From: Mycetocola lacteus
Lineage (GTDB): Bacteria; Actinomycetota; Actinomycetes; Actinomycetales; Microbacteriaceae
Reading direction: 5' to 3'
DNA: 64,000 nucleotides
Assembly (NCBI RefSeq): GCF_003667575.1
Contig: NZ_RCUY01000001.1
Coordinates: 372,001 to 436,000 of the forward strand
Position 1 is the stretch's first letter. Each line of letters opens with the position of its first letter. Made by a program: the position numbers and the translations under genes. The notes beneath the pieces are model-generated. The model was not told the origin of the DNA. It saw only the letters and a list, made by a program, of their open reading frames with translations, and did not search any database. Of this stretch, positions 9,327 through 17,822 are shown one piece after another.

Positions 9327-9390
9327 TTATCCACGGGGTTGTCCACCGTTTTTGGGAGTTATCCACCGTTCTTCCACCGGGTTTTCCACA
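9327..9390 (+). promoter_or_regulatory. Cluster of DnaA-box-like 9-mers upstream of the nrd operon
   Basis: Four same-orientation 9-mers fit TTWTNCACA or the actinobacterial TTGTCCACA form with at most one or two mismatches: TTATCCACG (9327), TTGTCCACC (9339), TTATCCACC (9359) and TTTTCCACA (9382). A weaker fifth, TCTTCCACC, lies at 9370. Spacings are 12, 20, 11 and 12 bases. DnaA regulates nrdAB in E. coli; the same role here is an inference. Confidence 0.55.
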
Positions 9391-9577
9391 ATTGCTGGGG
9401 ACGGACTACCCCGTGGTTTGGGGGCAATAAACGCCGTGACCGGCGTGTCTTCGATGGGGCTCACACTATGCGTCACCACCGACATCATTTTTCGTCTCAA
9501 TCCCTCCCCGCGGCGTGTCTTGAACCTCGCCCCATCCGCTCCCGAGGAGCCGCCACGACGAGTGCCACATCGGCGCT

Positions 9578-9583
9578 TACAAT
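9578..9583 (+). promoter_or_regulatory. -10 element of a probable leaderless promoter
   Basis: TACAAT lies six bases before the ATG of the MFS gene, so transcription would begin at or next to the start codon. There is no ribosome binding site before the ATG, which fits a leaderless mRNA. No good -35 hexamer is present. Confidence 0.5.
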
Positions 9584-9589
9584 TAACAT

Positions 9590-10795
9590 ATGAGTGCATA
9601 TTCGAACCTCCTGGCGACCCCGGGAGTCGGTCGAATCATCACCGCCCAGCTCGTGGCACGCTTTCCCTTTGGAATGCTCTCGCTGGCCTTCCTCCTACAC
9701 GTGGAGCAGGTCACCGGGTCCTACGGCAAGGCGGGCCTGGTTCTAGCCGCCACAAGTATCGGCCAGGCGGTTGCGGGACCCCTGACCAGCCGATGGATGG
9801 GAGCCTGGGGAATCCGCCCGGTCCTCATCCTCACGACCGCCGTGTGTGCCATATCCGGCACCTCAATCGCCCTGATCCACGGCGATGTCGGCATCTATGT
9901 CATCCTCGCCGTGATCTGCGGACTGAGCACGCCCCCGGTCCAGCCGGCCGTGCGCACCATCTATCCCAAGATGGTCAACTCCAAGCAGCTCACCCCGCTG
10001 TTCTCCCTGGATGCCTCCGCCCAGGAGATCATCTGGGTCCTCGGCCCGGTCATCACCACCTTCATCGCGACCCAGGTGGGCACCCAGTGGGGCATCCTCA
10101 CCGCGATGGTCATGCTGGTGGGCGGTGGCCTCTGGTTCATCGTGCTGCCCGAGGTGGGCCGCGTGCGCATCCCGCGCAGCAAGCGCAAGTTTGGTGTGGT
10201 GCTGCGCCGACCTCCGGTCCTGCTGGCCACCATCGTCGGCTTCCTGCTGATCGGTGGTGTCGCGGCCGTCGAGGCGGGCGTGGTGGCCACCTTCGGCCAC
10301 GACGGGATCGAGGCGGGACTGATCCTCGCCGTCTTCTCGATCGGTAGCCTGTTTGGTGGCCTGGCCTCCGGTGGCATCCCGATCGGCCCGTGGGCGCTGG
10401 GACGCCGCATGGCCGTGGTCTTCATCGGCGTCGCGCTGGCGATGTTCTTCCTGAACTTCTGGGGCCTGGCGATCACCCTACTGATCGCCGGACTCGGCAT
10501 CGCCCCGGCCTTGGCCGTGCTGTTTGCCATCGTGTCCTCGAGCGTGAAGTTCTCCGACACCGCCGAGGCCTACGGCTGGGTGGGAACCGGACAGCTGATC
10601 GGTTCGGCCCTGGGTTCCGCCGCGGCCGGATTCATGATCGACCACAACGGCGAGCAGGGGGCCTTCTGGGTCGCCGGCGCGTTCCTGGCGCTGGGCACGA
10701 TCGTCCCCATGCTCGGCAAACGCTGGCATCCAGACCTCCGCAATCGCGAGGTGGGACCGATGCCCGACACCGAACCCATCCGCATCCCCTCCTAG
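9590..10795 (+). CDS. Major facilitator superfamily transporter
   Basis: A 401-residue polytopic protein with about 12 hydrophobic helices in two halves separated by a charged loop near residues 185-205 (GRVRIPRSKRKFG). The N-terminal half has the GPLTSRWMGAWGIRPV stretch between helices 2 and 3, in the place of MFS motif A, and the pattern suits a drug/metabolite proton antiporter. The substrate cannot be read from sequence. It starts at an ATG six bases after a TACAAT element and has no ribosome site, so it is probably translated from a leaderless message. A 13-bp hairpin just after the stop suggests a single-gene unit. Confidence 0.85.
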   Translation: MSAYSNLLATPGVGRIITAQLVARFPFGMLSLAFLLHVEQVTGSYGKAGLVLAATSIGQAVAGPLTSRWMGAWGIRPVLILTTAVCAISGTSIALIHGDVGIYVILAVICGLSTPPVQPAVRTIYPKMVNSKQLTPLFSLDASAQEIIWVLGPVITTFIATQVGTQWGILTAMVMLVGGGLWFIVLPEVGRVRIPRSKRKFGVVLRRPPVLLATIVGFLLIGGVAAVEAGVVATFGHDGIEAGLILAVFSIGSLFGGLASGGIPIGPWALGRRMAVVFIGVALAMFFLNFWGLAITLLIAGLGIAPALAVLFAIVSSSVKFSDTAEAYGWVGTGQLIGSALGSAAAGFMIDHNGEQGAFWVAGAFLALGTIVPMLGKRWHPDLRNREVGPMPDTEPIRIPS

Positions 10796-10802
10796 TACGC
10801 TT

Positions 10803-10838
10803 CCCACCGCCCCGGCTCCTCTGGACCGGGGCGGTGGG
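10803..10838 (+). terminator. Terminator-like hairpin after the MFS gene
   Basis: A perfect 13-bp stem CCCACCGCCCCGG / CCGGGGCGGTGGG with a 10-base loop begins seven bases after the stop. It lacks a clear U-tract. Confidence 0.6.
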
Positions 10839-10926
10839 CGTTGGGGCAGTCAGGCTTGGGGCGACCGAGGCATCGCGGGACGCCGTGTTCGTCTCGGCAC
10901 CGGCCCCCGCGTGATAATCTGCGCTC

Positions 10927-11856
10927 ATGAGCACGACCCCGGAATCCCCCGTTACCCTGCACCCGGACATGAGCGCCTGGCTGGAGGCTATCCGTGCGGA
11001 TAGCGGCCCCGGATGCCGCGAACTCGGCGTCGAGCGGGTGCGTGGCCGAGGGGCCGATCGGGCGTCCACCCGCGCCCCGGGACCGGCAATGGCCGAGGTC
11101 TTGGAGTCCACGGTGGGTGCTGATGTGCGAGTACGCACCTACGTTCCGGCCGAGGCGGATCCCGAAACCAGCATCGTCTACCTGCACGGTGGCGGCTTTG
11201 TGGTGGGCGACCTGGCCTCCCACGACGCCCTGTGCCGACGCCTCGCGGAGGCCACCTCGACCGCGGTCATCGCCGTCGACTATCGCCGCGCACCCGAGCA
11301 CCCGGCACCGGCCGCCGTGGACGATGCGATCGCCGCCGTTGCCTATGCTCGGAGCCGGACTCCGCGCATCGCGTTGGCCGGAGACAGCGCCGGTGCGGCG
11401 ATCGCGCTCCTGGCAACCGCGCGTCTGCTCGCCCAGGGCGAGCGGGTGCACGCACTGTTGCTGGGCTACCCAATGACGGATATGACCCTTTCATTCCCCA
11501 GCGTCGAGAAGTATGGAACCGGGCACGGCCTGGATACCGCCGATCTGGAGTGGTACATCGAGCAGTGGGTGCCCGCGGGCATCGATAGGGGTGCCTCCAG
11601 CGTGTCCCCCATCTCCGGTTCGGTGATCGGATTCCCGCCCACGCTGCTGGTGGCGGCCGAGCTGGATCCCCTCCACGACGAGGGCATCGCGTTCGCCCAG
11701 CGTTTGCAGGCAGCCGGCACCCTGGTAAGCGTGCGGACCGAGCCGGGACTCCCGCACGGCTTCCTGGTGATGGTGGACGCTCTGGAGCCCGCGCGAGCGG
11801 CCAGCGAGCGTGCCTTCGCCGAGTTTGCCGAGTTGCTCACAGCCCTGCACAGCTAG
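10927..11856 (+). CDS. Alpha/beta-hydrolase esterase, hormone-sensitive-lipase family
   Basis: A 309-residue cytoplasmic hydrolase of the HSL (GDSAG) esterase family, acting on short-chain carboxylic esters. The oxyanion-hole motif HGGGFVVGD is at about residues 85-93, the nucleophile serine is in AGDSAGAA near residue 158, the acid is probably in AAELDPLHDEG and the catalytic histidine in LPHGFLVM, about 50 residues from the end. This order and spacing is complete, so the enzyme should be active. The natural substrate is unknown. The gene stands alone, between a hairpin upstream and the acyl-CoA dehydrogenase gene on the same strand about 60 bases on. Confidence 0.9.
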   Translation: MSTTPESPVTLHPDMSAWLEAIRADSGPGCRELGVERVRGRGADRASTRAPGPAMAEVLESTVGADVRVRTYVPAEADPETSIVYLHGGGFVVGDLASHDALCRRLAEATSTAVIAVDYRRAPEHPAPAAVDDAIAAVAYARSRTPRIALAGDSAGAAIALLATARLLAQGERVHALLLGYPMTDMTLSFPSVEKYGTGHGLDTADLEWYIEQWVPAGIDRGASSVSPISGSVIGFPPTLLVAAELDPLHDEGIAFAQRLQAAGTLVSVRTEPGLPHGFLVMVDALEPARAASERAFAEFAELLTALHS

Positions 11857-11919
11857 CTTTTTCTCCACAGGTTTCGCATTCAAATGCGAGCGGATAGTGG
11901 TCGGCGTATGGTGGGATTC

Positions 11920-13230
11920 ATGACCGAAAACACCAGCCCTGCCGTCAACGATGCGCACGTTGCCCACGACGCACGCCCCGCCGCCGCCGAGCTTGCCGCC
12001 GAGCTTGCCGCCGAGCTTGCCGCGGAGCTTACCGCGGACGCCGAGCCGACATCCGTCGCAGAGCCCGCTTCCGTCGACTCATTGCTGACCGCGGAGGTCC
12101 TGGCGGCGATCCACGCCCGCGCGGCGGAAAACGACGCGAACAACGTTTTCTTCGACGCAGACCTGGCCGATCTGACGGCGGCCGGTTATCTGAGCGCCGG
12201 TGTGCCGGTGGAACTCGGCGGTTCAGGCTTTGGTTTGCCCGAACTCAGCCGCGCCCAGCGTCTGTTGGCCGGGGCGGCACCGGCCACGGCGCTGGCCATC
12301 AACATGCATCAGGTGTGGGTTTCGGTCGCCCGCTACCTGTACGAGCGCGGAGACTCGAGCCTCGACTTTGTGCTGCGTGGGGCGGTCGCCGGCGAGGTGT
12401 TTGCCTTCGGCGTGAGCGAGGCCGGCAATGACCTCGTCCTCTTCGATTCGGACACCGTCGCCGAACCCGATGGGACCGGCGGCTATCGCTTCACCGGCAC
12501 CAAAATCTTCACCTCGCTCTCCCCCGCCTGGTCCCACCTGGGCACCATGGGTCGCGACAACTCATCACCCGATGCCCCCAAGATCGTTTTCGGTTTTGTG
12601 GCCCGCGACAAGAACGTGGTGCACCGCGACGACTGGGACACCCTGGGAATGCGGGCGAGCCAGTCCCGCACCACCGAACTACACGGGGCCTATGCGCCGG
12701 CCGAGCGGGTGGTTCGCCGACTCGATGTGGGCCCGGGCGGAGACCCCCTCGTCTTTGGCATCTTTGCCGCGTTTGAGATCCTGCTGGCCTCGGTCTATAC
12801 CGGCATCGCCGAGCGGGCGCTGGAGCTCGCTGTGCAGACGGTCACCACCCGGCGCTCCAAAAAGTCCGGACGCCCGTATTCCGACGACCCCGACATTCGC
12901 TGGCAGATCGCCGACGCGGGTCTGCTGATCGACGCGATCCTTCCCCAGCTCGCCACCATCGCCCGAGACTTCGATACCGATGCCCCACACGGCGCGCGCT
13001 GGTTCGCCCAGCTCTCCGGTCTCAAGCATCGTGCCACCGAGCAGGCACGCCGGGTGGTGGACCACGCGATCCGGGTTTCCGGCGGGTCCAGCTACTTCAG
13101 CTCCAACGAACTGTCCCGGCTCTACCGCGATGTGCTCGCCGGAATCTTCCATCCCTCGGATGCCGAATCCGCGCACGCCACCGTGGCCGCAAGCCTGCTG
13201 GGGCCGATCGGAGCCGCCGATGAGAGCTAA
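11920..13230 (+). CDS. Acyl-CoA dehydrogenase family flavoprotein
   Basis: The product is 436 residues from the ATG chosen here; a start 12 codons upstream is possible but lacks family character. After an Ala/Glu-rich extension of about 45 residues, the acyl-CoA dehydrogenase fold is recognisable: the N-terminal helical domain (TAAGYLSAGVPVELGGSGFG), the FAD-binding beta domain (FGVSEAGNDL, YRFTGTKIFTS, WDTLGMRASQS) and a C-terminal helical bundle ending with AIRVSGGSSYFSSNELSRLYRDV. This resembles members acting on non-fatty-acid substrates, such as the DszC/SfnC branch, more than classic beta-oxidation enzymes, but the substrate is unassigned. The N-terminal extension contains four in-frame 12-bp repeats (AAEL). 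Confidence 0.87.
   Translation: MTENTSPAVNDAHVAHDARPAAAELAAELAAELAAELTADAEPTSVAEPASVDSLLTAEVLAAIHARAAENDANNVFFDADLADLTAAGYLSAGVPVELGGSGFGLPELSRAQRLLAGAAPATALAINMHQVWVSVARYLYERGDSSLDFVLRGAVAGEVFAFGVSEAGNDLVLFDSDTVAEPDGTGGYRFTGTKIFTSLSPAWSHLGTMGRDNSSPDAPKIVFGFVARDKNVVHRDDWDTLGMRASQSRTTELHGAYAPAERVVRRLDVGPGGDPLVFGIFAAFEILLASVYTGIAERALELAVQTVTTRRSKKSGRPYSDDPDIRWQIADAGLLIDAILPQLATIARDFDTDAPHGARWFAQLSGLKHRATEQARRVVDHAIRVSGGSSYFSSNELSRLYRDVLAGIFHPSDAESAHATVAASLLGPIGAADES
11983..12030 (+). repeat. Four 12-bp tandem repeats inside the acyl-CoA dehydrogenase gene
   Basis: GCCGCCGAGCTT occurs three times exactly and once with a single change, encoding Ala-Ala-Glu-Leu four times in the N-terminal extension. 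Copy-number change would stay in frame and only vary linker length. Confidence 0.9.
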
Positions 13231-13244
13231 CGAGCGCTAGATCG

Positions 13245-13703
13245 CTAGCGGATCTGCAGTCCGTTGGAGTCGTAGAACACGACGCCGGGGTTCTCGCGAA
13301 CATAGCGAGCCAGGGCGTCGCGGCCCTCCACAGTCATCGGCGGCCAGGTCCAGTTCTCCACCTCGGGGAGGTTGGCGGCGACCGCGTGGAACAGTTCAAA
13401 CTCCACACCGGTGCCCAGGTGCTTCTTGGGGATGACCACCTGAACCACCTGCGCGCGGGTGAATACGGTCATCACCTGGATGCGCGAGCCGGTCTTGTCA
13501 TCCCGCAGGATGTACTCGCGTGCACCGGGCTCATCGGCGGGAATCTGCACGATATCGAACCGGTTCGCGTCGGCGATGCCACCGCGTTCGGTGGGGGTAC
13601 CCGCGGTACCCTGTTCGGCAAACACCGAACGGGATCGGCGCAGGAACAGCACCAGGACCACCGCCACGATTGCGATACCCAAAATCAGGCCGATGGTTCC
13701 CAT
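13245..13703 (-). CDS. Small membrane-anchored protein of unknown function
   Basis: A 152-residue protein from the ATG that has AAAGGGA six bases upstream; another ATG six codons earlier lacks such a site. One N-terminal membrane helix (TIGLILGIAIVAVVLVLFL) is followed by RRSRS and a soluble domain of about 125 residues with alternating strands (YILRDDKTGSRIQVMTVF, AQVVQVVIPKKHLGTGVEFE). The orientation puts the soluble part in the cytoplasm if the basic cluster obeys the positive-inside rule. I do not recognise the family. It converges with the acyl-CoA dehydrogenase gene, 14 bases apart, and stands alone on its strand. Confidence 0.7.
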   Translation of the reverse strand: MGTIGLILGIAIVAVVLVLFLRRSRSVFAEQGTAGTPTERGGIADANRFDIVQIPADEPGAREYILRDDKTGSRIQVMTVFTRAQVVQVVIPKKHLGTGVEFELFHAVAANLPEVENWTWPPMTVEGRDALARYVRENPGVVFYDSNGLQIR

Positions 13704-13856
13704 GATGATCCCTTTCGCCACGCAGCAAGATGGTGGACACCCGCGGTGCCCACCATCCCAGCCTAGCGAACGGCGCTCCCTGGCGCTGGTCAGCGGTGCT
13801 ACCCCGCGATGGCCGACCGTGTAGTTCGACGGCGTTACCCGGCGCCGGCGACGGTG

Positions 13857-14708
13857 CTATTCAGCGCTGGTCAGCAGGGCTTCGATCCCGGTAGCCGGCT
13901 CGCCGGTGAGCAGCCGGATGTCGTCGGTCACCACGTCAAACTCACCCGCTGCGATCGCCGTATAGGTGGACACCCAGGCGTCCTCCTGCCAGCTCGGCAC
14001 TCCGTAGTGGGCGCGAGAGGCGTAGGCCTCCTCGACCGTCTCGTTTTCAAATCGGGTGGGTGTACCGGTGTGCCGGGTTAGGGCTTCTGCGACCTCGGCG
14101 AGAGTGATCGAGGCGGGTCCGGTCAGCGTGTACGTGTGGCCGCGGTGCGCTGCCGGGTCCAGCAGAATCCGAGTGGCCACCGCCGCAATATCGCGGCGCG
14201 CCACCGCGGCCACACGCCCCTCGCCCGCCGGGCCACGAATGACGCCGTTGGCATCGGCGAAGCTCACCAGGGCATCCAGATAGAAGTTATCGCGCAGGAT
14301 CGTGTAGTTCACACCGCTGGCACGCAGGTGCTGCTCGGTGGCCCAGTGGTCCCGGGCGAGGGTGAAGACCGAATCCTCGGCTGCCCCCACAAACGACGTA
14401 TAGACGATGTGGGTGACCCCGGCCGCGGCGGCCGCATTGATCATCCCGATATGCTCGGCCACCCGGTCGGCGCTCTCGGCCGCGGACACCATAAACAGCA
14501 CATCGATGCCGCGCAGCGCATCCTTAGCCTCGGGAGTGTGACCATAGGAGGCGGTTGCAATACTCGCCCCCTCCAGCCGCGGAGCACGACCGGCGCTGCG
14601 CACGATCAAACGTTGCTCGCGTCCGGCTTCGGCGAGCGCCGCCGCGACCGCACCTCCCAGTGCACCGGTGGAACCCGTAATGGCAAGGCGAGCGGAGGGA
14701 GCAGACAT
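13857..14708 (-). CDS. NmrA-like NAD(P)H-binding oxidoreductase (atypical SDR)
   Basis: A 283-residue atypical short-chain dehydrogenase of the NmrA/QOR2 kind. The N-terminal dinucleotide motif reads GSTGALGG near residues 12-19, followed by VRSAGRAPRLEGA in the position where NADP-specific members carry Arg. The sequence VYTSFVGA then YTILRDNFYLD is typical of QOR2/YtfG-like quinone reductases and NmrA sensors, which lack the classical YxxxK tetrad. It may reduce quinones or act as a redox sensor; which one cannot be decided. It is divergent from an aldo/keto reductase gene with about 140 bases between. Confidence 0.85.
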   Translation of the reverse strand: MSAPSARLAITGSTGALGGAVAAALAEAGREQRLIVRSAGRAPRLEGASIATASYGHTPEAKDALRGIDVLFMVSAAESADRVAEHIGMINAAAAAGVTHIVYTSFVGAAEDSVFTLARDHWATEQHLRASGVNYTILRDNFYLDALVSFADANGVIRGPAGEGRVAAVARRDIAAVATRILLDPAAHRGHTYTLTGPASITLAEVAEALTRHTGTPTRFENETVEEAYASRAHYGVPSWQEDAWVSTYTAIAAGEFDVVTDDIRLLTGEPATGIEALLTSAE

Positions 14709-14847
14709 CGATGACCCTTTCGGTTTGGCGTCACACCAGATTGGCAGCGATTCCCGAGAGTTTCGTGGGCGTGACGCAAATGGGATGTGCTTCGCGGGTT
14801 CACCCGGCTATGAGTAGATTAGAAACACTCGCGAGCAAGGAGAACAC

Positions 14848-15675
14848 GTGACCACACCCAACGTAACCCTGAACAACGGTGTTGTCATTCCCCAGGTTGG
14901 GTTTGGCGTCTATAAGGTCCCCGACGAGGAAACCCGCACCGCGGTTGCTACCGCGCTAGACCTGGGCTATCGCAGCATCGACACCGCCGCGCTCTACGGC
15001 AACGAGGCCGGTGTCGGTCGAGCAATCGCCGAATCGGGGCTCACACGTGACGAGCTATTCATCACCAGCAAGGTGTGGAACACCGAACACGGTTTTGACA
15101 AGACCCTCGCCGCCTTCGATCGCAGCATGGAACTGCTGGGACTCGACACCCTCGACATGTTCCTGATCCACTGGCCCTGCCCCCAGCAAGATCTGTACCG
15201 CGAGACCTGGCAGGCCCTGGAACGGCTCTATGCCGACGGTCGGGTACGTGCGATCGGCGTCTCCAACTTCACCCCCACCCACCTGACCCGACTGCTGGAG
15301 GGGGCCGAGGTGGTTCCCGCGATCAACCAGATCGAGCTGCACCCCGCACTGCCCCAGCACGAGGCCGTCGCCTTTCACCGCGAGCATGGAATTGCCACCG
15401 AGGCGTGGAGTCCGCTGGCGCGTGGCAAGGGACTGGAGGACCCCGAGATTGCCCGAATCGCAGCCCGGGTGGATCGCAGCCCGGCGCAGGTCATTCTGCG
15501 CTGGCACCTGCAGCAGGGCCGCATCGTGATCCCCAAGTCGGTCACCCCGTCCCGGATGGCCGAAAACCTCGCCCTGGACAACTTCGACCTCACCCCGAGT
15601 GACCTCGCCCTCATCGATTCCCTGGGCCGTGAGGACGGACGCGTGGGCTCACATCCCGACCGGGTCGAGCCATAA
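14848..15675 (+). CDS. Aldo/keto reductase (2,5-diketo-D-gluconate reductase-like, AKR5 type)
   Basis: A 275-residue NADPH-dependent carbonyl reductase with the full AKR catalytic tetrad: Asp in SIDTAALYGNE, Tyr in the same motif, Lys in TSKVWN and His in FLIHWP. The NADPH-binding end is present (VIPKSVTPSRMAENLALDNF). The GTG start has an AAGGAG site eight bases upstream. The stop codon is followed without gap by a permease reading frame whose family-like N-terminus begins right at the stop, so the two are likely cotranscribed. A second, distant paralogue lies about 17 kb downstream. The physiological substrate is unknown. Confidence 0.93.
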   Translation: MTTPNVTLNNGVVIPQVGFGVYKVPDEETRTAVATALDLGYRSIDTAALYGNEAGVGRAIAESGLTRDELFITSKVWNTEHGFDKTLAAFDRSMELLGLDTLDMFLIHWPCPQQDLYRETWQALERLYADGRVRAIGVSNFTPTHLTRLLEGAEVVPAINQIELHPALPQHEAVAFHREHGIATEAWSPLARGKGLEDPEIARIAARVDRSPAQVILRWHLQQGRIVIPKSVTPSRMAENLALDNFDLTPSDLALIDSLGREDGRVGSHPDRVEP

Positions 15676-16640
15676 TCGAACGCCTCGAACGCTTCCAACT
15701 TCCGCTGTGCCTCGCCGCGGTGCTCCTGGGCATCGTGGCGGGTGCCTGGGCTCCGAGACTCGCGCACCCCCTCGAGCTCGCGCTCACCCCGATCCTGGCG
15801 CTGCTCATGTGTGCCACGTTCCTTGCGGTCCCACTCGCCTGGCTCGCACCCGCACTGCGCGATGGGCGCTTTATCGGGGCGATCCTCACCCTGAACTTTG
15901 TGGTGGTACCGGCGGTGGTGTGGCTGCTGACCCGCACCGATCGCGGGCTTCTGCTGGCCGCATACCCGGTGGACACGGGCATCCGGGTAGGCGTGGTGTT
16001 GGTCCTGCTGGCACCGTGCGTGGACTACGTGATCGCGTTCACCGGACTCGCCGGCGGTGCCCGCGACCGTCTGCTTGCGACCGCACCGCTGCTGCTGCTG
16101 GTGCAGGCAGTCCTGATTCCGCTCTACCTGCCGCTGATGGTGGGCGGCGACTCCTTCCAGATCGAAGCCGGTCCGTTTATCGAGGCCCTGGTTGTGCTGC
16201 TCCTGATTCCGCTGATCGTCGCCGCCGTGGTGCAGGCCACCCGGCGACGCTCCCGCCTCGCGCGCGGCATCGACCGGGCGGGCACCGTGGGCATGGTCCC
16301 GCTCATGATGGCCACCCTGTTTACGGTGGTGGGTGCGCAGAGCGCGAAGATCGGCGCGGAGATCATGACGGTGCTGATCGCAGTTCCCACCTATGTCCTG
16401 TTCCTGATCGTGATGTTCCCGTTGGGAATCCTGATCGGGAAGCTCTTCGTTCTGGATGTGCCGGGCACCCGCGCGCTCACCATGAGCGGTGCCACCCGAA
16501 ACTCCCTCGTGGTCCTGCCCCTCGCTCTCGCCCTCCCCGAACCTCTGCAGGCCGCGGCCCTGGTGGTGGTCACCCAGACGCTTGTTGAGCTGACCGGCAT
16601 GCTCGTCTACGTCCGAGTGGTTCCGCGGCTCATTCGCTAG
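15675..16640 (+). CDS. ACR3/bile-acid:sodium-symporter superfamily permease; start codon uncertain
   Basis: A ten-helix-like membrane protein of the BART superfamily, close to arsenite-efflux ACR3-type proteins annotated as arsenic resistance. The family's N-terminal stretch (IERLERFQLPLCLAAVLLG) is encoded immediately after the aldo/keto reductase stop, but the frame has no ATG, GTG or TTG there. The first standard start is a GTG at 15720 that would cut into helix 1 and give 306 residues. An ATC overlapping the TAA stop (TAATC) would restore the full length of 321. The family's conserved regions are present (LAPCVDYVIAFTGLAGG, SGATRNSLVVLPLALALP). There is no arsR or arsC nearby, so arsenite as substrate is doubtful. 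Confidence 0.75.
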   Translation: MERLERFQLPLCLAAVLLGIVAGAWAPRLAHPLELALTPILALLMCATFLAVPLAWLAPALRDGRFIGAILTLNFVVVPAVVWLLTRTDRGLLLAAYPVDTGIRVGVVLVLLAPCVDYVIAFTGLAGGARDRLLATAPLLLLVQAVLIPLYLPLMVGGDSFQIEAGPFIEALVVLLLIPLIVAAVVQATRRRSRLARGIDRAGTVGMVPLMMATLFTVVGAQSAKIGAEIMTVLIAVPTYVLFLIVMFPLGILIGKLFVLDVPGTRALTMSGATRNSLVVLPLALALPEPLQAAALVVVTQTLVELTGMLVYVRVVPRLIR

Positions 16641-16646
16641 CTAGCA

Positions 16647-16691
<45 letters not shown>

Positions 16692-16695
16692 AACG

Positions 16696-17691
16696 CTAGG
16701 CGACCTCGCTGGGCAGCTCAGTCTCTCGCCCGCTGGCCCGTGACGCCCGCGCGGCCAACTCGGCAAAGGCAAGTTTGAGGTCTTCCGGTTCCAACACCTC
16801 GACGTCGGCATCCAGCAGCAACAGCCAGCGGGCGACGGCATCGGAATCGGGGGCGGTGATCCGAATCACGCTGCTCCCCTCCCCCGCTCGCTCCACCCTG
16901 CCCCAGGCCGGCAGCACCCAGCGGCGCACCCGGGAGAGGTCACGCTCGATCCGCACCACGTACTGCCTCAGGGCAGGTGCGCCGGTGTGCTCACGAACAA
17001 AACGGTCCAGATCCATTGCGGGCTCACGACGCGGGACTGAAACCACCGAGGTGATCGCGACCCGCCGGAATCGCTCCAGCGGGATCACCTTCCACTCAGC
17101 CGACTCCAACAAAAACACCACCGCATGCCAGGCACCCCGCGAATACGCGAGTCGCAGCGGCTCGATCCGGCGACTAATGACGCGACCTACGGGGTCCGAA
17201 AACTCGGCATCCACCCGTCGACGTTCCCGACAGGCGCGGGCGAGTCGGATCAACAGCAGCGGTGGCGGTGCGTCGATGGCCATCCCAGCCAGGTGCGAGA
17301 TGTCCAGGAAGTCCGCATGCCGGTACAGAGCCTCCATCGTCGAGTCGAGCTTGCCCGGCATGACCGCGCTGATTTTCTCGCTCACCGTGTCCAGGAGCTC
17401 ATCGCGGTATTCACGATGCATCTTCGCGGCACGCAGTGCGAGCTGCACGGCCACGGCCTCATCCGCGTCGATCACGATCGGCGGTAGGGCGGTGCCAGGG
17501 TCGAGGTAGTAGCCGCCGCCGGTTCCGAAGGTGGATTCGATCGGATATCCACCCTCGCGGAGCTGGGCAATATCACGCCTGACGGTGCGCGCGGTGACAC
17601 CCAGTTGTCGGCCCAGTTGGTCGGCGGACCAACCGTGGCGCTGTTGGAGAAGTGCGAGTAGCCGAAGGAGTCGGCCGGAGGTTTCCCACAT
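16696..17691 (-). CDS. WYL-domain transcriptional regulator with DeoR-like HTH
   Basis: A 331-residue regulator. The first 60 residues form a winged helix-turn-helix (WSADQLGRQLGVTARTVRRDI), the middle holds a WYL domain (about 140-220: LRLAYSRGAWHAVVFL, ERFRRVAI) in which the WYL triad is modified, and the end is the WCX extension. Such proteins sense nucleic acid or small ligands and often control DNA damage or defence genes; no target is apparent here. Its own gene is oriented away from the GntR gene, so the 166-base gap may serve both. The 3' end abuts the CAGG microsatellite. Confidence 0.9.
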   Translation of the reverse strand: MWETSGRLLRLLALLQQRHGWSADQLGRQLGVTARTVRRDIAQLREGGYPIESTFGTGGGYYLDPGTALPPIVIDADEAVAVQLALRAAKMHREYRDELLDTVSEKISAVMPGKLDSTMEALYRHADFLDISHLAGMAIDAPPPLLLIRLARACRERRRVDAEFSDPVGRVISRRIEPLRLAYSRGAWHAVVFLLESAEWKVIPLERFRRVAITSVVSVPRREPAMDLDRFVREHTGAPALRQYVVRIERDLSRVRRWVLPAWGRVERAGEGSSVIRITAPDSDAVARWLLLLDADVEVLEPEDLKLAFAELAARASRASGRETELPSEVA

Positions 17692-17822
17692 GAGAGGTTT
17701 TCACTTCCGTTCCGGTTGGTGCCCACTCCGCCCCCGCGGTGTGATGCCGTGCAACCTGTCCTCCAGTGTTGCCGGATACACCCTGTAATCTGCTGGACTC
17801 CCAGAGACTCAGAACAAACCGA

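Noticed and set aside
9327..9390. Chromosomal replication origin
   Set aside because: There are DnaA-like boxes but no dnaA, dnaN or A/T-rich unwinding region nearby; regulation of nrd is the simpler reading.
13776..13880. Direct repeat of GCGCTGGTCAGC near the end of the NmrA-like gene
   Set aside because: Only one short near-copy pair is present, one inside the coding region, without mobile-element features.
15720..16640. A complete arsenic-resistance operon
   Set aside because: The permease is ACR3-like but no arsR, arsC or arsH gene is next to it; the neighbours are an aldo/keto reductase and a WYL regulator.
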